Positions 36,619-44,597 of a stretch of DNA of 64,000 nt are shown here, piece after piece (the stretch's first letter is position 1; the number at the start of each line of letters is the position of its first letter). The notes beneath the pieces were generated by a model, which ran no database searches, was not told where the DNA came from, and saw only the letters and a program-made list of their open reading frames with translations. The DNA lies in NCBI GenBank assembly GCA_016235455.1, contig JACRKZ010000067.1, forward strand, positions 111,732 to 175,731. Direction: 5' to 3'. The DNA is from Armatimonadota bacterium. GTDB taxonomy: Bacteria; Armatimonadota; UBA10988. The translations under genes and the position numbers were made by a program.

Positions 36619-37260
36619 ATGGTGGAGCCAGCCGACGAAGCAAGGCCGCGCAAGCGGGGCAGCCGCGAGGAGAGCCGACACCGGCTGGTGGAGGCCGCCA
36701 TCGACCAGATCCGCGAGCATGGCGCAGCGGCCCTGACCACGGTGAGCGTCACTCGGGCGGCGGGCATGGCGCAGTCGGGCTTCTACCAGCACTTCCGCGA
36801 CCTGGATGAGTGCAAGGCAGCGGCGGCCCATGAAGTGGCGCGCGAGCTGCGCGAGTTCCTGCGCGAGCAGCACGCGCGGAGCAAGTCGCCAGGCGACCTG
36901 GAGGAACTGACGGCCAACCACCGGGCCATTTTGGAGCTATTCACCAGCCACGGGCACCTGCCCGATATGGTGGTGCGCTGCCGCTACGATCTGTCGCCGC
37001 TGGGCGATGCGATGCGGCAGTTGCTGAGCGATGTGCGCACCGTGCTGGCCGACAATCTGGCTGAGGCGTTCGGCGTCCTGGGCTTACCCGACCTGGGTCC
37101 CGCGCGCTTCGCGGTGACCGCCGAACTGATCGTCGGCATGGTACTGGCCGCCGGCGAGTCACTGCTCGACGGCCGCGCCACCGATGTGGACCTGATCGCT
37201 CGGGAGCTGACCGCGGCCGTGGCCGGCATCGGCCTGGCCGCGGCCTACATGAGCCAGTGA
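36619..37260 (+). CDS. TetR-family transcriptional regulator
   Basis: 213 aa. The N-terminal helix-turn-helix (RLVEAAIDQIREHGAAALTTVSVTRAAGMAQSGFYQHFRD, residues about 22-62) is typical of the TetR group. The C-terminal half is a helical ligand-binding and dimerisation domain. I start at the ATG 36619; an upstream ATG at 36568 would lie inside the second operator. It probably represses its own gene and the divergent STN/pseudopilin operon, and releases on binding a small molecule that cannot be guessed. Convergent with the next Gfo/Idh/MocA gene. Confidence 0.88.
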   Translation: MVEPADEARPRKRGSREESRHRLVEAAIDQIREHGAAALTTVSVTRAAGMAQSGFYQHFRDLDECKAAAAHEVARELREFLREQHARSKSPGDLEELTANHRAILELFTSHGHLPDMVVRCRYDLSPLGDAMRQLLSDVRTVLADNLAEAFGVLGLPDLGPARFAVTAELIVGMVLAAGESLLDGRATDVDLIARELTAAVAGIGLAAAYMSQ

Positions 37261-37264
37261 CCGC

Positions 37265-37299
37265 CCGCCGGGCTCCGCGTCAGCCGCGGAGCCCGGCGG
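37265..37299. terminator. Bidirectional terminator stem
   Basis: CCGCCGGGCTCCGCG (37265-37279) and CGCGGAGCCCGGCGG (37285-37299) form a perfect 15-bp stem with a 5-base loop in the 47-bp gap between the convergent TetR and oxidoreductase genes. There is no T tract, as in most stems of this window. Confidence 0.65.
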
Positions 37300-37307
37300 A
37301 GCCGACG

Positions 37308-38645
37308 CTAGACCTCCCAGCCGGGCCGATAGGTGCGGCCGACGTACTGGTTGAGTTCGGGCGCGTTGGTGCAGGTCATCTTCTCGACGTCCCACTCCAC
37401 CTTCTTGCCGACGCCGGCGCGCTGGGCCAGGTGGCCGGTCAGCGCGAAGGCCGTCAGCGGCGCCGCGGCATCGACGAAGTTGGAGACGGGCACGCCGTCG
37501 TTCTTGATGCACCAGAACAGGTCCTCAATGGGACCGCCATGGGCGCGCGGCAGGGTCTTGGGCGGCGCCTCGAAGTCCTTGCCCCGCTCGATGGGCAGGA
37601 TGCGGGCCTGGCCGGCGGTGCCGCCGGTCATGAAGTAGCCCTTGCCGCCGATGTAGTAGGTCTCCTCGCCAATCTTCAGGTCGCAGTCCTTGGCGATCTG
37701 CTTCATGACGAGCGGCGCCAGTCCGGCGTGGTCGTAGACATACGACTCGAGCGCCGGCATATCGCCACGCGCGGGGATGGTGTACTTGACGATGTTGTCC
37801 TGGCCCCACATCTCTTCCGAGCCGCCGTTGGTGTTGAGGCACTCGATGGTGTAGGTCTTGGCCTCGGCCACCTTCAGCGCGAAGAACAGGCAGTCGAGGT
37901 TGTGGCAGGCCATGTCGCCGATGGTTCCGGTGCCGAAATCACGCCACTTGCGCCAGTTGAACGGGTGCAGGTCGTCGTGGAAGTCGCGGAGGGGCGCCGG
38001 TCCAATCCACTCGTCCCAATGCAGGCCCGCGGGGACCGGCTTGCTGGCCGGGCGCTTGCCGGTACCGCCGAAGTTGCGGCCCAGGATGGTGTGGGTCTGC
38101 GCCACGCCGCCGATGCAGCCGGCCTGCAGGTACTCGCAGGCGATGCGCAGGCTTTCGCCCGTGTGGCCCTGGTTGCCCATCTGGGTCAGGACCTTCTTCG
38201 CCTTGGCGGCCTTGGCCAGCTCATAGCACTCGCGGATGTTATGGCCCATGGGCTTCTGCACGAAGACGTGCTTGCCCGCGTTGATGGCGCGAATGGCGGC
38301 CGGCGCGTGGTGGTGGTCCGGCGTGGAGATGAGCACAACGTCGATATCGTTGGCGCACTCATCGAGCATCTTGCGGTAGTCGTAGTAGCCCTTGGGCGCC
38401 TGCTTGCCGCGGTCGGTGGCCTTCTTGATGGACTCGGCCAGCCGCGCGTCGTCGACATCGACGAAGGCCACGGGCACTTCCTCGATGGCCTTGTCGGTGG
38501 CGTAGCCGCCCATACCGCCCGAGCCCACCACGGCGCAGCGCAGCTTGTCGCCTGGCGCGGCCTTGGCACGACTGCCCACCATGGCCACTCCGGCCAGCAG
38601 CGTGGCCCGAGCCATGAAATCCCTTCGGGTTGTCGAATCGCTCAT
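37308..38645 (-). CDS. Tat-exported Gfo/Idh/MocA-family oxidoreductase
   Basis: 445 aa from the ATG at 38645, which has AGGAG seven bases upstream. TTRRDFMARATLLAGVAM is a Tat signal, so the protein should be folded with its NAD(P) and exported. The Rossmann motif CAVVGSGGMGGYA and the catalytic-lysine motif HVFVQKPMGHNIREC are intact. The later WDEWIGPAPLRDFHDDLHPFNW is characteristic of the large secreted Gfo/Idh/MocA group expanded in Planctomycetes and relatives. A sugar substrate is probable but unproven. Confidence 0.88.
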   Translation of the reverse strand: MSDSTTRRDFMARATLLAGVAMVGSRAKAAPGDKLRCAVVGSGGMGGYATDKAIEEVPVAFVDVDDARLAESIKKATDRGKQAPKGYYDYRKMLDECANDIDVVLISTPDHHHAPAAIRAINAGKHVFVQKPMGHNIRECYELAKAAKAKKVLTQMGNQGHTGESLRIACEYLQAGCIGGVAQTHTILGRNFGGTGKRPASKPVPAGLHWDEWIGPAPLRDFHDDLHPFNWRKWRDFGTGTIGDMACHNLDCLFFALKVAEAKTYTIECLNTNGGSEEMWGQDNIVKYTIPARGDMPALESYVYDHAGLAPLVMKQIAKDCDLKIGEETYYIGGKGYFMTGGTAGQARILPIERGKDFEAPPKTLPRAHGGPIEDLFWCIKNDGVPVSNFVDAAAPLTAFALTGHLAQRAGVGKKVEWDVEKMTCTNAPELNQYVGRTYRPGWEV

Positions 38646-38775
38646 GCGCGAACTCCTATACACTCAGGAACGTACCTTCGACAGAGCGACGCGCTCTCCT
38701 TCGAGCCGCGTCGAGCGGAAGTTGGCCCGGTAGCGCTGCCGCCCCGATTAGCGCGGCTTGCTTGGAGCGTGGGAC

Positions 38776-40737
38776 ATGGCCGTTATGCATCGCGCACGAC
38801 TCGTCTGTTGGATGATCCTGGTCAGTTGTCTGGCCACCTCGGCCTGGGCCGTCTCGCCCCGAGCCGAGTCCGCCGCCAAAGAGGGCTGGCGGCTGCGCGA
38901 GGAGGGTCGCTACGCCGAGTCACTCAAGCACTTCGACCGGGCCCTCGACGAAGACGTGCACTACGCCTACGCCTGGCAGGGCAAGGGCGCCTCGCTGGCC
39001 AACCTGGGCTACTACAAAGAGGCCGTCACGATGTACGACCAGGCCCTGAGCATCGCGCCGCAGAACACCTGGACGCTCATCGAACGCGGCAACGCTCTGC
39101 GCGCGCTGCGCCGCTGGCCCGAGGCCGACCGCTCCTACGACCGCGCGCTCGCCATCGACCCCAAGGCGGCCTATGCCTGGAACGGCAAGGGCACGGTGCG
39201 CGCCGACCAGCAGGACCAGACCGGCGCGCTGTCGGCTTACGATCGCGCGTTGGCCATCAACCCCGACAACGCGATCGTGCTGCGCAACCGCGCGCTGGCC
39301 CTGCGGGCGCTGCGCCGCCTCGACGAGGCGTTGGCCGCGGTCGACCGCTCGCTCGACATCGCGCCCCGTGACTCCGCCACGCTGACCACACGAGGCAACG
39401 TACTCAGCGCGCTGGGCCGCGCCGAAGAGGGGCTGGCCGCCTACGAGATGGCGCTCGACATCGCGCCCAACTCGGCCGTCGCGTGGCGCAGCAAGGGCCT
39501 CAACCTGCGGCGGCTGAAGCAGGACGAACTGGCCCTCGTGGCCTACGACCGCGCGCTGCAACTCGAACCCAAGAGCGCGCGCGGCCATTGTGGCCGGGCC
39601 AACGTGTTGCTCAGCCTGGGCCGCTACGAAGAAGCCCGACTGGCCTTCACCAAGGCGCTCGAGATCGCGCCCGGCGATGCCAGCGCCAACGACGGCAAGG
39701 GCAACGCCCTGGCCTGGCTCAAGCGCTTTGCCGAAGCCAAGCTGTTCTATGATCGCGCCCGCGAACTCGACCCGCTGGTCGGCCAGTCCCACGACTGGTA
39801 TCTGCGCGGCGTCGACCTGCAGCGCCGGGGCGAACTCGCCGCGGCCCGCGAGGCCTATCAGCAGGCCGCCGACAATGACTATGAGGATGCCTGGCGCGCG
39901 CTGCTGCCGCTGCTGCGCTCGGGCGGCGGCCCGGTGGCGCAGTGGATGCGCAGTGCTCGCAACGCTGACCTGACCTACTGCGTCGGCCCCGTGCGCCCGG
40001 TCGCCAACGAGGCGGCCTGTCAGGTGATCTTCCGCAACGCCGGCTCGCCCATGCTGCGCGTGGTGTGGCATTCAGCCGCTGGCCAGCGCATCACGCACGT
40101 GCCCGGCAAGGGCAGCGCGGGGCTTGGTGTCACCTTCGCGGTCGGCATCCCGGTAGGTTTCGGCATCGACACCGTGGAGATACCGCGCGGGCTGGTCGAC
40201 GTCTCGATGGCCGCGCGACGGGCCAGTTCGGCGGCGTTGGTCGACGCGGTGCAGCGCGGCCGACTGTCGGCCTGGCAGTTGCGGCGGCTGTGGGAGCTGG
40301 TGGCCACGGGCACGCTGGAGACGCGGTCGCAGTCGGCGCGACACGACACGGATGGCAACCTGACGCGCGCGCCGCGGCCGTCGATCAGGCCCGCCACGGC
40401 CGATCTGCTTCGGCAACTGGCGCCGCACTTCGCCGCGCTCGACCGCGACGTGTGGGGGCGCGAACTGGGCCGCGAAGCCGTCTGGCAAGCCGACGTGATG
40501 CTGCAGAACGTGCAAGCGGCCGATCCCGTGGACGAGGGTGTGATCCTCACCATCACGGCCTGGGACACGGCCAAAGGCCAGGGTCAGGCGCGCGTCTACG
40601 ACGAGTACGAACCCGATGACGACCCGCGACCGATGCCGTTCGCGCTGTATGACGGCAGCGGCCGGCGGCTCGACCAGCCGTTCACCTGGTTGCGCCCGCT
40701 CGATGGCGAGGCGGCCCGACTACTCGCGGACGAGTAG
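38776..40737 (+). CDS. Secreted TPR repeat protein
   Basis: 653 aa. A signal peptide (ARLVCWMILVSCLATSAWAV) is followed by about eight canonical TPRs (residues about 40-330), regular at 34 residues with consensus AL-AI-P endings such as SYDRALAIDPKAAYAW. The last 280 residues are a separate domain with mixed strands that I do not recognise. Start taken at ATG 38776, which has GGAG eight bases upstream. Likely a periplasmic or envelope scaffold for an unknown complex. It ends 15 bp from the convergent GlcD-like gene. Confidence 0.82.
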   Translation: MAVMHRARLVCWMILVSCLATSAWAVSPRAESAAKEGWRLREEGRYAESLKHFDRALDEDVHYAYAWQGKGASLANLGYYKEAVTMYDQALSIAPQNTWTLIERGNALRALRRWPEADRSYDRALAIDPKAAYAWNGKGTVRADQQDQTGALSAYDRALAINPDNAIVLRNRALALRALRRLDEALAAVDRSLDIAPRDSATLTTRGNVLSALGRAEEGLAAYEMALDIAPNSAVAWRSKGLNLRRLKQDELALVAYDRALQLEPKSARGHCGRANVLLSLGRYEEARLAFTKALEIAPGDASANDGKGNALAWLKRFAEAKLFYDRARELDPLVGQSHDWYLRGVDLQRRGELAAAREAYQQAADNDYEDAWRALLPLLRSGGGPVAQWMRSARNADLTYCVGPVRPVANEAACQVIFRNAGSPMLRVVWHSAAGQRITHVPGKGSAGLGVTFAVGIPVGFGIDTVEIPRGLVDVSMAARRASSAALVDAVQRGRLSAWQLRRLWELVATGTLETRSQSARHDTDGNLTRAPRPSIRPATADLLRQLAPHFAALDRDVWGRELGREAVWQADVMLQNVQAADPVDEGVILTITAWDTAKGQGQARVYDEYEPDDDPRPMPFALYDGSGRRLDQPFTWLRPLDGEAARLLADE

Positions 40738-40752
40738 CCGGGCGCGCCGGCG

Positions 40753-42186
40753 CTAGACCGGCATGCCTTCCATCACCCGCTCGCCAAACCGGCGGCCGGG
40801 CAGCAGCACCTTGCCGGGGTTGAGCACATCGCGCGGGTCGAGCACCTGCTTGATGGTGCGCATCATGGTCAGCGTGGCGTCGTTGTACTGCCGCGCCAGG
40901 AAGGGCATCTTCACGGTGCCGGTGCCGTGCTCACCGGAGATGGTGCCGCCCAGCCGCAGCGCGCCGTCGAACATCTCGGTGAAGGCCTGCTCCACCCGCG
41001 CGATCTCGTCGTGGTCGCGCTCGTCGGTGAGGAACGTCGGGTGCAGGTTGCCGTCGCCGGCATGGCCGAAAGTGCCCACCCGCAGGTTGTACTTGCGCGC
41101 GCACGCCTCGATGATGTCGATCATCTCGGGCAAAGCACTACGGGGTACGGTGGCGTCCTCGAGAATGGTGGTCGGCTTGACCCGCGCCAGCGCCGTGAAC
41201 GCCACGCGCCGCGCGGCGGCCATGCGCAACGCCTCGGCCTCGTCCTTGGCCAGCGAGAACTCCAGCGCGCCGCACTCTCGGCACACCGCCATGACCGTCT
41301 CGGCCTCGTCGGCCACCTGGCCGGGATGGCCATCGACCTCGATCAGCAGCAGCGCGCCATAGCTGGTGTTGAGGCCCAGCTTGGCGTAGGCCTCCACGCA
41401 CTCCATGGTGACCTGGTCGAGGAACTCGACCGTGGCGGGAATGACCCGGCGGGCGATGATGGCGCTGACCGCCTCGGCGGCGCCGCGCATGTTGGCGAAG
41501 TAGGCCACCATGGTCTTCTTGGCCGCCGGCTTGGGGATGAGCTTGAGCAGCGCCTTGGTGAAGATGCCCAGCGTGCCCTCGCTGCCGATGAACAGGTGCT
41601 TGAGATCGTAGCCCGCGGCGTCCTTGACGCATTTGTTGCCGGACCAGATCACCTCGCCATTGGGCAGCACCACTTCGATGCCCATGACGTAGTCCTTGGT
41701 CAGCCCGTACTTGAGCCCACGCAGGCCGCCCGAGTTCTCGGCGATGTTGCCACCCAACGTCGAGACCTTGCCGCTGCCGGGGTCCGGCGGGTAGAACAGA
41801 CCGCGCGACTCCACCTCGGTGTGCAGCGTCTGCGTGATGACGCCGGGCTCGACCATCGCGGTCAGATTGGCCTCGTCGATCTCCAGGATGCGGTTGAGCC
41901 GCGTCAGCACGAGCACCACCGCATCGTCGACCGGCACGGAGCCGCCGCTCAGTCCGCTGCCGGCACCGCGCGGAATGACCTTGAAGTCGAGTTCGTTGGC
42001 CAGCCGCATGATCGGCGCGATCTGCGCCGCATCGGTGATATCCACCACCGCGCGCGGCGAGTGATGCACCATCGCCGTGCCGTCATAGCCGTAGACATAC
42101 ATGTCCTCGGGGCTGGTCAGCACCTGCTGCGCACCAGCCACGCCGGCCAATGCGTCGATCACCTCGGGCCGCCATCGACTGCTCAT
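40753..42186 (-). CDS. FAD-linked oxidase, GlcD (glycolate oxidase subunit) type
   Basis: 477 aa, started at ATG 42186 (MSSRW) with GAGAGG six bases upstream. FAD-binding motif PRGAGSGLSGGS is near residue 75. The C-terminal cap has GHAGDGNLHPTF and GTISGEHGTGTVKMPFLARQ, which carry the substrate and FAD contacts of the GlcD/D-lactate dehydrogenase family. It oxidises a 2-hydroxy acid (glycolate or D-lactate) to the 2-oxo acid. The Fe-S partner (GlcF) is not adjacent, so it may use another electron acceptor or a distant partner. Confidence 0.9.
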   Translation of the reverse strand: MSSRWRPEVIDALAGVAGAQQVLTSPEDMYVYGYDGTAMVHHSPRAVVDITDAAQIAPIMRLANELDFKVIPRGAGSGLSGGSVPVDDAVVLVLTRLNRILEIDEANLTAMVEPGVITQTLHTEVESRGLFYPPDPGSGKVSTLGGNIAENSGGLRGLKYGLTKDYVMGIEVVLPNGEVIWSGNKCVKDAAGYDLKHLFIGSEGTLGIFTKALLKLIPKPAAKKTMVAYFANMRGAAEAVSAIIARRVIPATVEFLDQVTMECVEAYAKLGLNTSYGALLLIEVDGHPGQVADEAETVMAVCRECGALEFSLAKDEAEALRMAAARRVAFTALARVKPTTILEDATVPRSALPEMIDIIEACARKYNLRVGTFGHAGDGNLHPTFLTDERDHDEIARVEQAFTEMFDGALRLGGTISGEHGTGTVKMPFLARQYNDATLTMMRTIKQVLDPRDVLNPGKVLLPGRRFGERVMEGMPV

Positions 42187-42383
42187 GGTCATCCTCTCGC
42201 GCGCGCCGCCGTTGCCGCGGCCGAATCGTGCGCTCATGGTGACGATTCAGCGCCGTATGTCAAGTACCTGCCCGCAAGCGGAACAACCGTTCGCCCTCGA
42301 CTGTCTAACGGTGCGTTTGGCGATTTTCGCGGATGAGTGCGATGTTTTGGGGGTCAAGCGTCACAGTGTAGGGTGAGGAGCCG

Positions 42384-44009
42384 ATGGTGATGAGCAAGCA
42401 ACGACAAGCGGCGGTAGCCGCAATCGTGATGAGCCTGCTGCTCGCGGGATGCCGCCAGAGCGGCACGGCGCAGCGCACGGCACCGGCAACGGTGGCGCCG
42501 GCGGCGGATACGGCCAAGGCGATGGTGCCGCACGCGGCATCGAGCGGGGCGCTGGCCGCCATGGAAGGCACGCTGCAGAACGTCTACGCGACGCTGAACA
42601 AATCCGTGGTCAACATCCAGGTCCTGCAGAAGGCCCGGCCCATGGACCAGAACGTCCCCGGCCTGGGCCAGTTCGGTCCGTTCAACGGGCCCATGGGGCC
42701 TGGCGGCCAACCGCGCGGCTTCGCGCGGCAGGGCAGCGGTTCGGGCTTCGTGTGGGACACCAAGGGTCACATCATCACCAACAACCATGTGGTGGCCGAG
42801 GCGGACAAGATCCGCGTGACCTTCAACGACGGCACGATGGTCTCGGCCAAGGTGGTTGGCTCCGATCCGGACAGCGATTTGGCCGTGGTCAAGGTGGAGC
42901 TGGGCGCCGACCGGCTGGCACCGGTCACGCTGGCCGACAGCACGCAGGTCAAGGTGGGGCAGATGGCCATCGCCATCGGCAACCCGTTCGGCCTGGAAGG
43001 CACGATGACCGTGGGCTTCGTCAGCGCGCTCGGCCGCCTGCTGCCGACGCAGAGCAACGGCGACCAGCCCAACTACAATATCCCTGACGTCCTGCAGACC
43101 GACGCGCCAATCAACCCCGGCAACTCGGGCGGTGTGCTGGCCGACAGCGGCGGCAACATCATCGGCGTGACCTCGGCGATCATCTCGCCGGCGGGCGCCA
43201 GCGCGGGCATCGGCTTCGCCATTCCGTCGGCGGTGGTGGCCAAGGTCGTGCCGACGTTGATCACCAAGGGCCGCTATGAGCATCCCTATCTGGGCATCGT
43301 CGGTCTGACCCTCAACCCCGATCTGGCCAAGGCCATGGGCCTCAAGACCGACCAGCGCGGCGGCCTGGTCTCCGAAGTCGTGCCGGGTAGCCCGGCGGAC
43401 AAGGCCGGCGTGCGCGGCAGCGACCGCAAGGCCGATCTTGATGGCGACCAGATCAGCGTCGGCGGGGACGTCATCACGGCGCTGGACGACAAGGCCATCC
43501 GCTCGTTCGACGACGTGGTCACCGAACTGGCGCGCACGGGCGAAGTGGGTAAGACCATAACGCTGACCGTGCTGCGCGGCGGCAAGACCGAGAAGCTGCC
43601 CATCCAGCTGTCGGCGCGCCCCAACCACGGCAGCGACGACACGGCGGCCAAGCCGACAGCGGCGGAAGGCGGCAACGGCGTCAAGCTGGGCATCGTGGCC
43701 GGCACCCTGACCCCGGAAGTGGCCAAGGCCATGGGCCTGAAGGAGACGCAGAAGGGCGTGCTGGTGCAGGCGGTGGATAGCGGTTCGGCGGCCGACAAGG
43801 CCAGCCTGCGTGGCAGCTTCAAGCCGCTGCCCGGCGACCGCGACACCAAGGTCGGCGGCGACATCATCGTCGCGCTCGACGGCAAGGCGATCGACGACCT
43901 GCCCGGCCTGCAGACGCTGCTGACACAGGTCAAGCCGGGTGGCACGGCGACCTTGTCCGTGCTGCGCGACGGCAAGAAGGTTGACGTCAAGGTCACCTTC
44001 GGACAATAG
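42384..44009 (+). CDS. HtrA/DegQ-type serine protease, lipoprotein, two PDZ domains
   Basis: 541 aa. A lipoprotein signal (IVMSLLLAGC, lipobox Cys about residue 23) anchors it outside the cytoplasmic membrane. The chymotrypsin-like protease domain has the triad His in TNNHVVAE, Asp in DSDLAVVKV and Ser in NPGNSGGVL, all intact. Two PDZ domains follow (residues about 305-415 and 440-540), each with an inserted loop before the GGD-x-I strand. It should degrade or refold misfolded envelope proteins. GAGGAG stands before the ATG. No DegS/RseA-type partner is nearby. Confidence 0.93.
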   Translation: MVMSKQRQAAVAAIVMSLLLAGCRQSGTAQRTAPATVAPAADTAKAMVPHAASSGALAAMEGTLQNVYATLNKSVVNIQVLQKARPMDQNVPGLGQFGPFNGPMGPGGQPRGFARQGSGSGFVWDTKGHIITNNHVVAEADKIRVTFNDGTMVSAKVVGSDPDSDLAVVKVELGADRLAPVTLADSTQVKVGQMAIAIGNPFGLEGTMTVGFVSALGRLLPTQSNGDQPNYNIPDVLQTDAPINPGNSGGVLADSGGNIIGVTSAIISPAGASAGIGFAIPSAVVAKVVPTLITKGRYEHPYLGIVGLTLNPDLAKAMGLKTDQRGGLVSEVVPGSPADKAGVRGSDRKADLDGDQISVGGDVITALDDKAIRSFDDVVTELARTGEVGKTITLTVLRGGKTEKLPIQLSARPNHGSDDTAAKPTAAEGGNGVKLGIVAGTLTPEVAKAMGLKETQKGVLVQAVDSGSAADKASLRGSFKPLPGDRDTKVGGDIIVALDGKAIDDLPGLQTLLTQVKPGGTATLSVLRDGKKVDVKVTFGQ

Positions 44010-44027
44010 CGCGTGGAGGCTTGCGCC

Positions 44028-44597
44028 ATGGACCAGACCCCGCAGCCGAGTCGCGGCTCCCGCATGAGGGCCGGCTTCGAGTGGAGTCTGTGGCAGAGCC
44101 GATGGATGGCGTTGGTGGCGGTCGTGGCCAGCCTGGCCCTGGCCGTCACCATCTGCCTCATGGCCACGGTCGACGTGGTCCGTCTGGTGGGCACACTGCC
44201 TGACTACTTTGGCGCGGCGGCCAGTCAGCGCGACCTGCTGCGCCTTTCGCTGACCAGCGAGGCCATCAAGGCACTCGACAGCTACCTGTTGGCCGTCATT
44301 CTGCTGATCTTCGGTCTCGGCCTCTATGAGCTGTTCATCGACAAGATCGACGCGGCCGAGGGCAGTGCCGTCGCCAGTCGGCTGCTGCTCATCCGGAGCC
44401 TCGACGACCTGAAGCACCGCCTGGCCAACGTGGTGCTGCTCAAGCTGATGGTCACCTTCTTCCAGGCGGCGCTCAAGCTACGCTACGAGACGGCCACTGA
44501 CCTGCTGGAACTGGCCGGCGGCATCGCGTTGATGGGCCTGGCGCTCTACCTCACTGGACGAAGCGGCCACGGACCTTCGGCCGACGGACCCGCTTGA
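44028..44597 (+). CDS. UPF0114 (YqhA-like) membrane protein
   Basis: 189 aa. I see three or four membrane helices, beginning ALVAVVASLALAVTICLMATV, with LAVILLIFGLGLYELFI typical of the YqhA/UPF0114 family. The function is not established; members are inner-membrane proteins. The ATG at 44028 follows GGAGG. Its 3' end overlaps the TgpA gene on the other strand by 47 bp. Confidence 0.8.
   Translation: MDQTPQPSRGSRMRAGFEWSLWQSRWMALVAVVASLALAVTICLMATVDVVRLVGTLPDYFGAAASQRDLLRLSLTSEAIKALDSYLLAVILLIFGLGLYELFIDKIDAAEGSAVASRLLLIRSLDDLKHRLANVVLLKLMVTFFQAALKLRYETATDLLELAGGIALMGLALYLTGRSGHGPSADGPA

Noticed and set aside
42354..44417. 687-aa minus-strand open frame opposite the HtrA gene
   Set aside because: Composition is that of a shadow (His/Asp/Gln/Ala-rich) and the HtrA frame has an intact triad.
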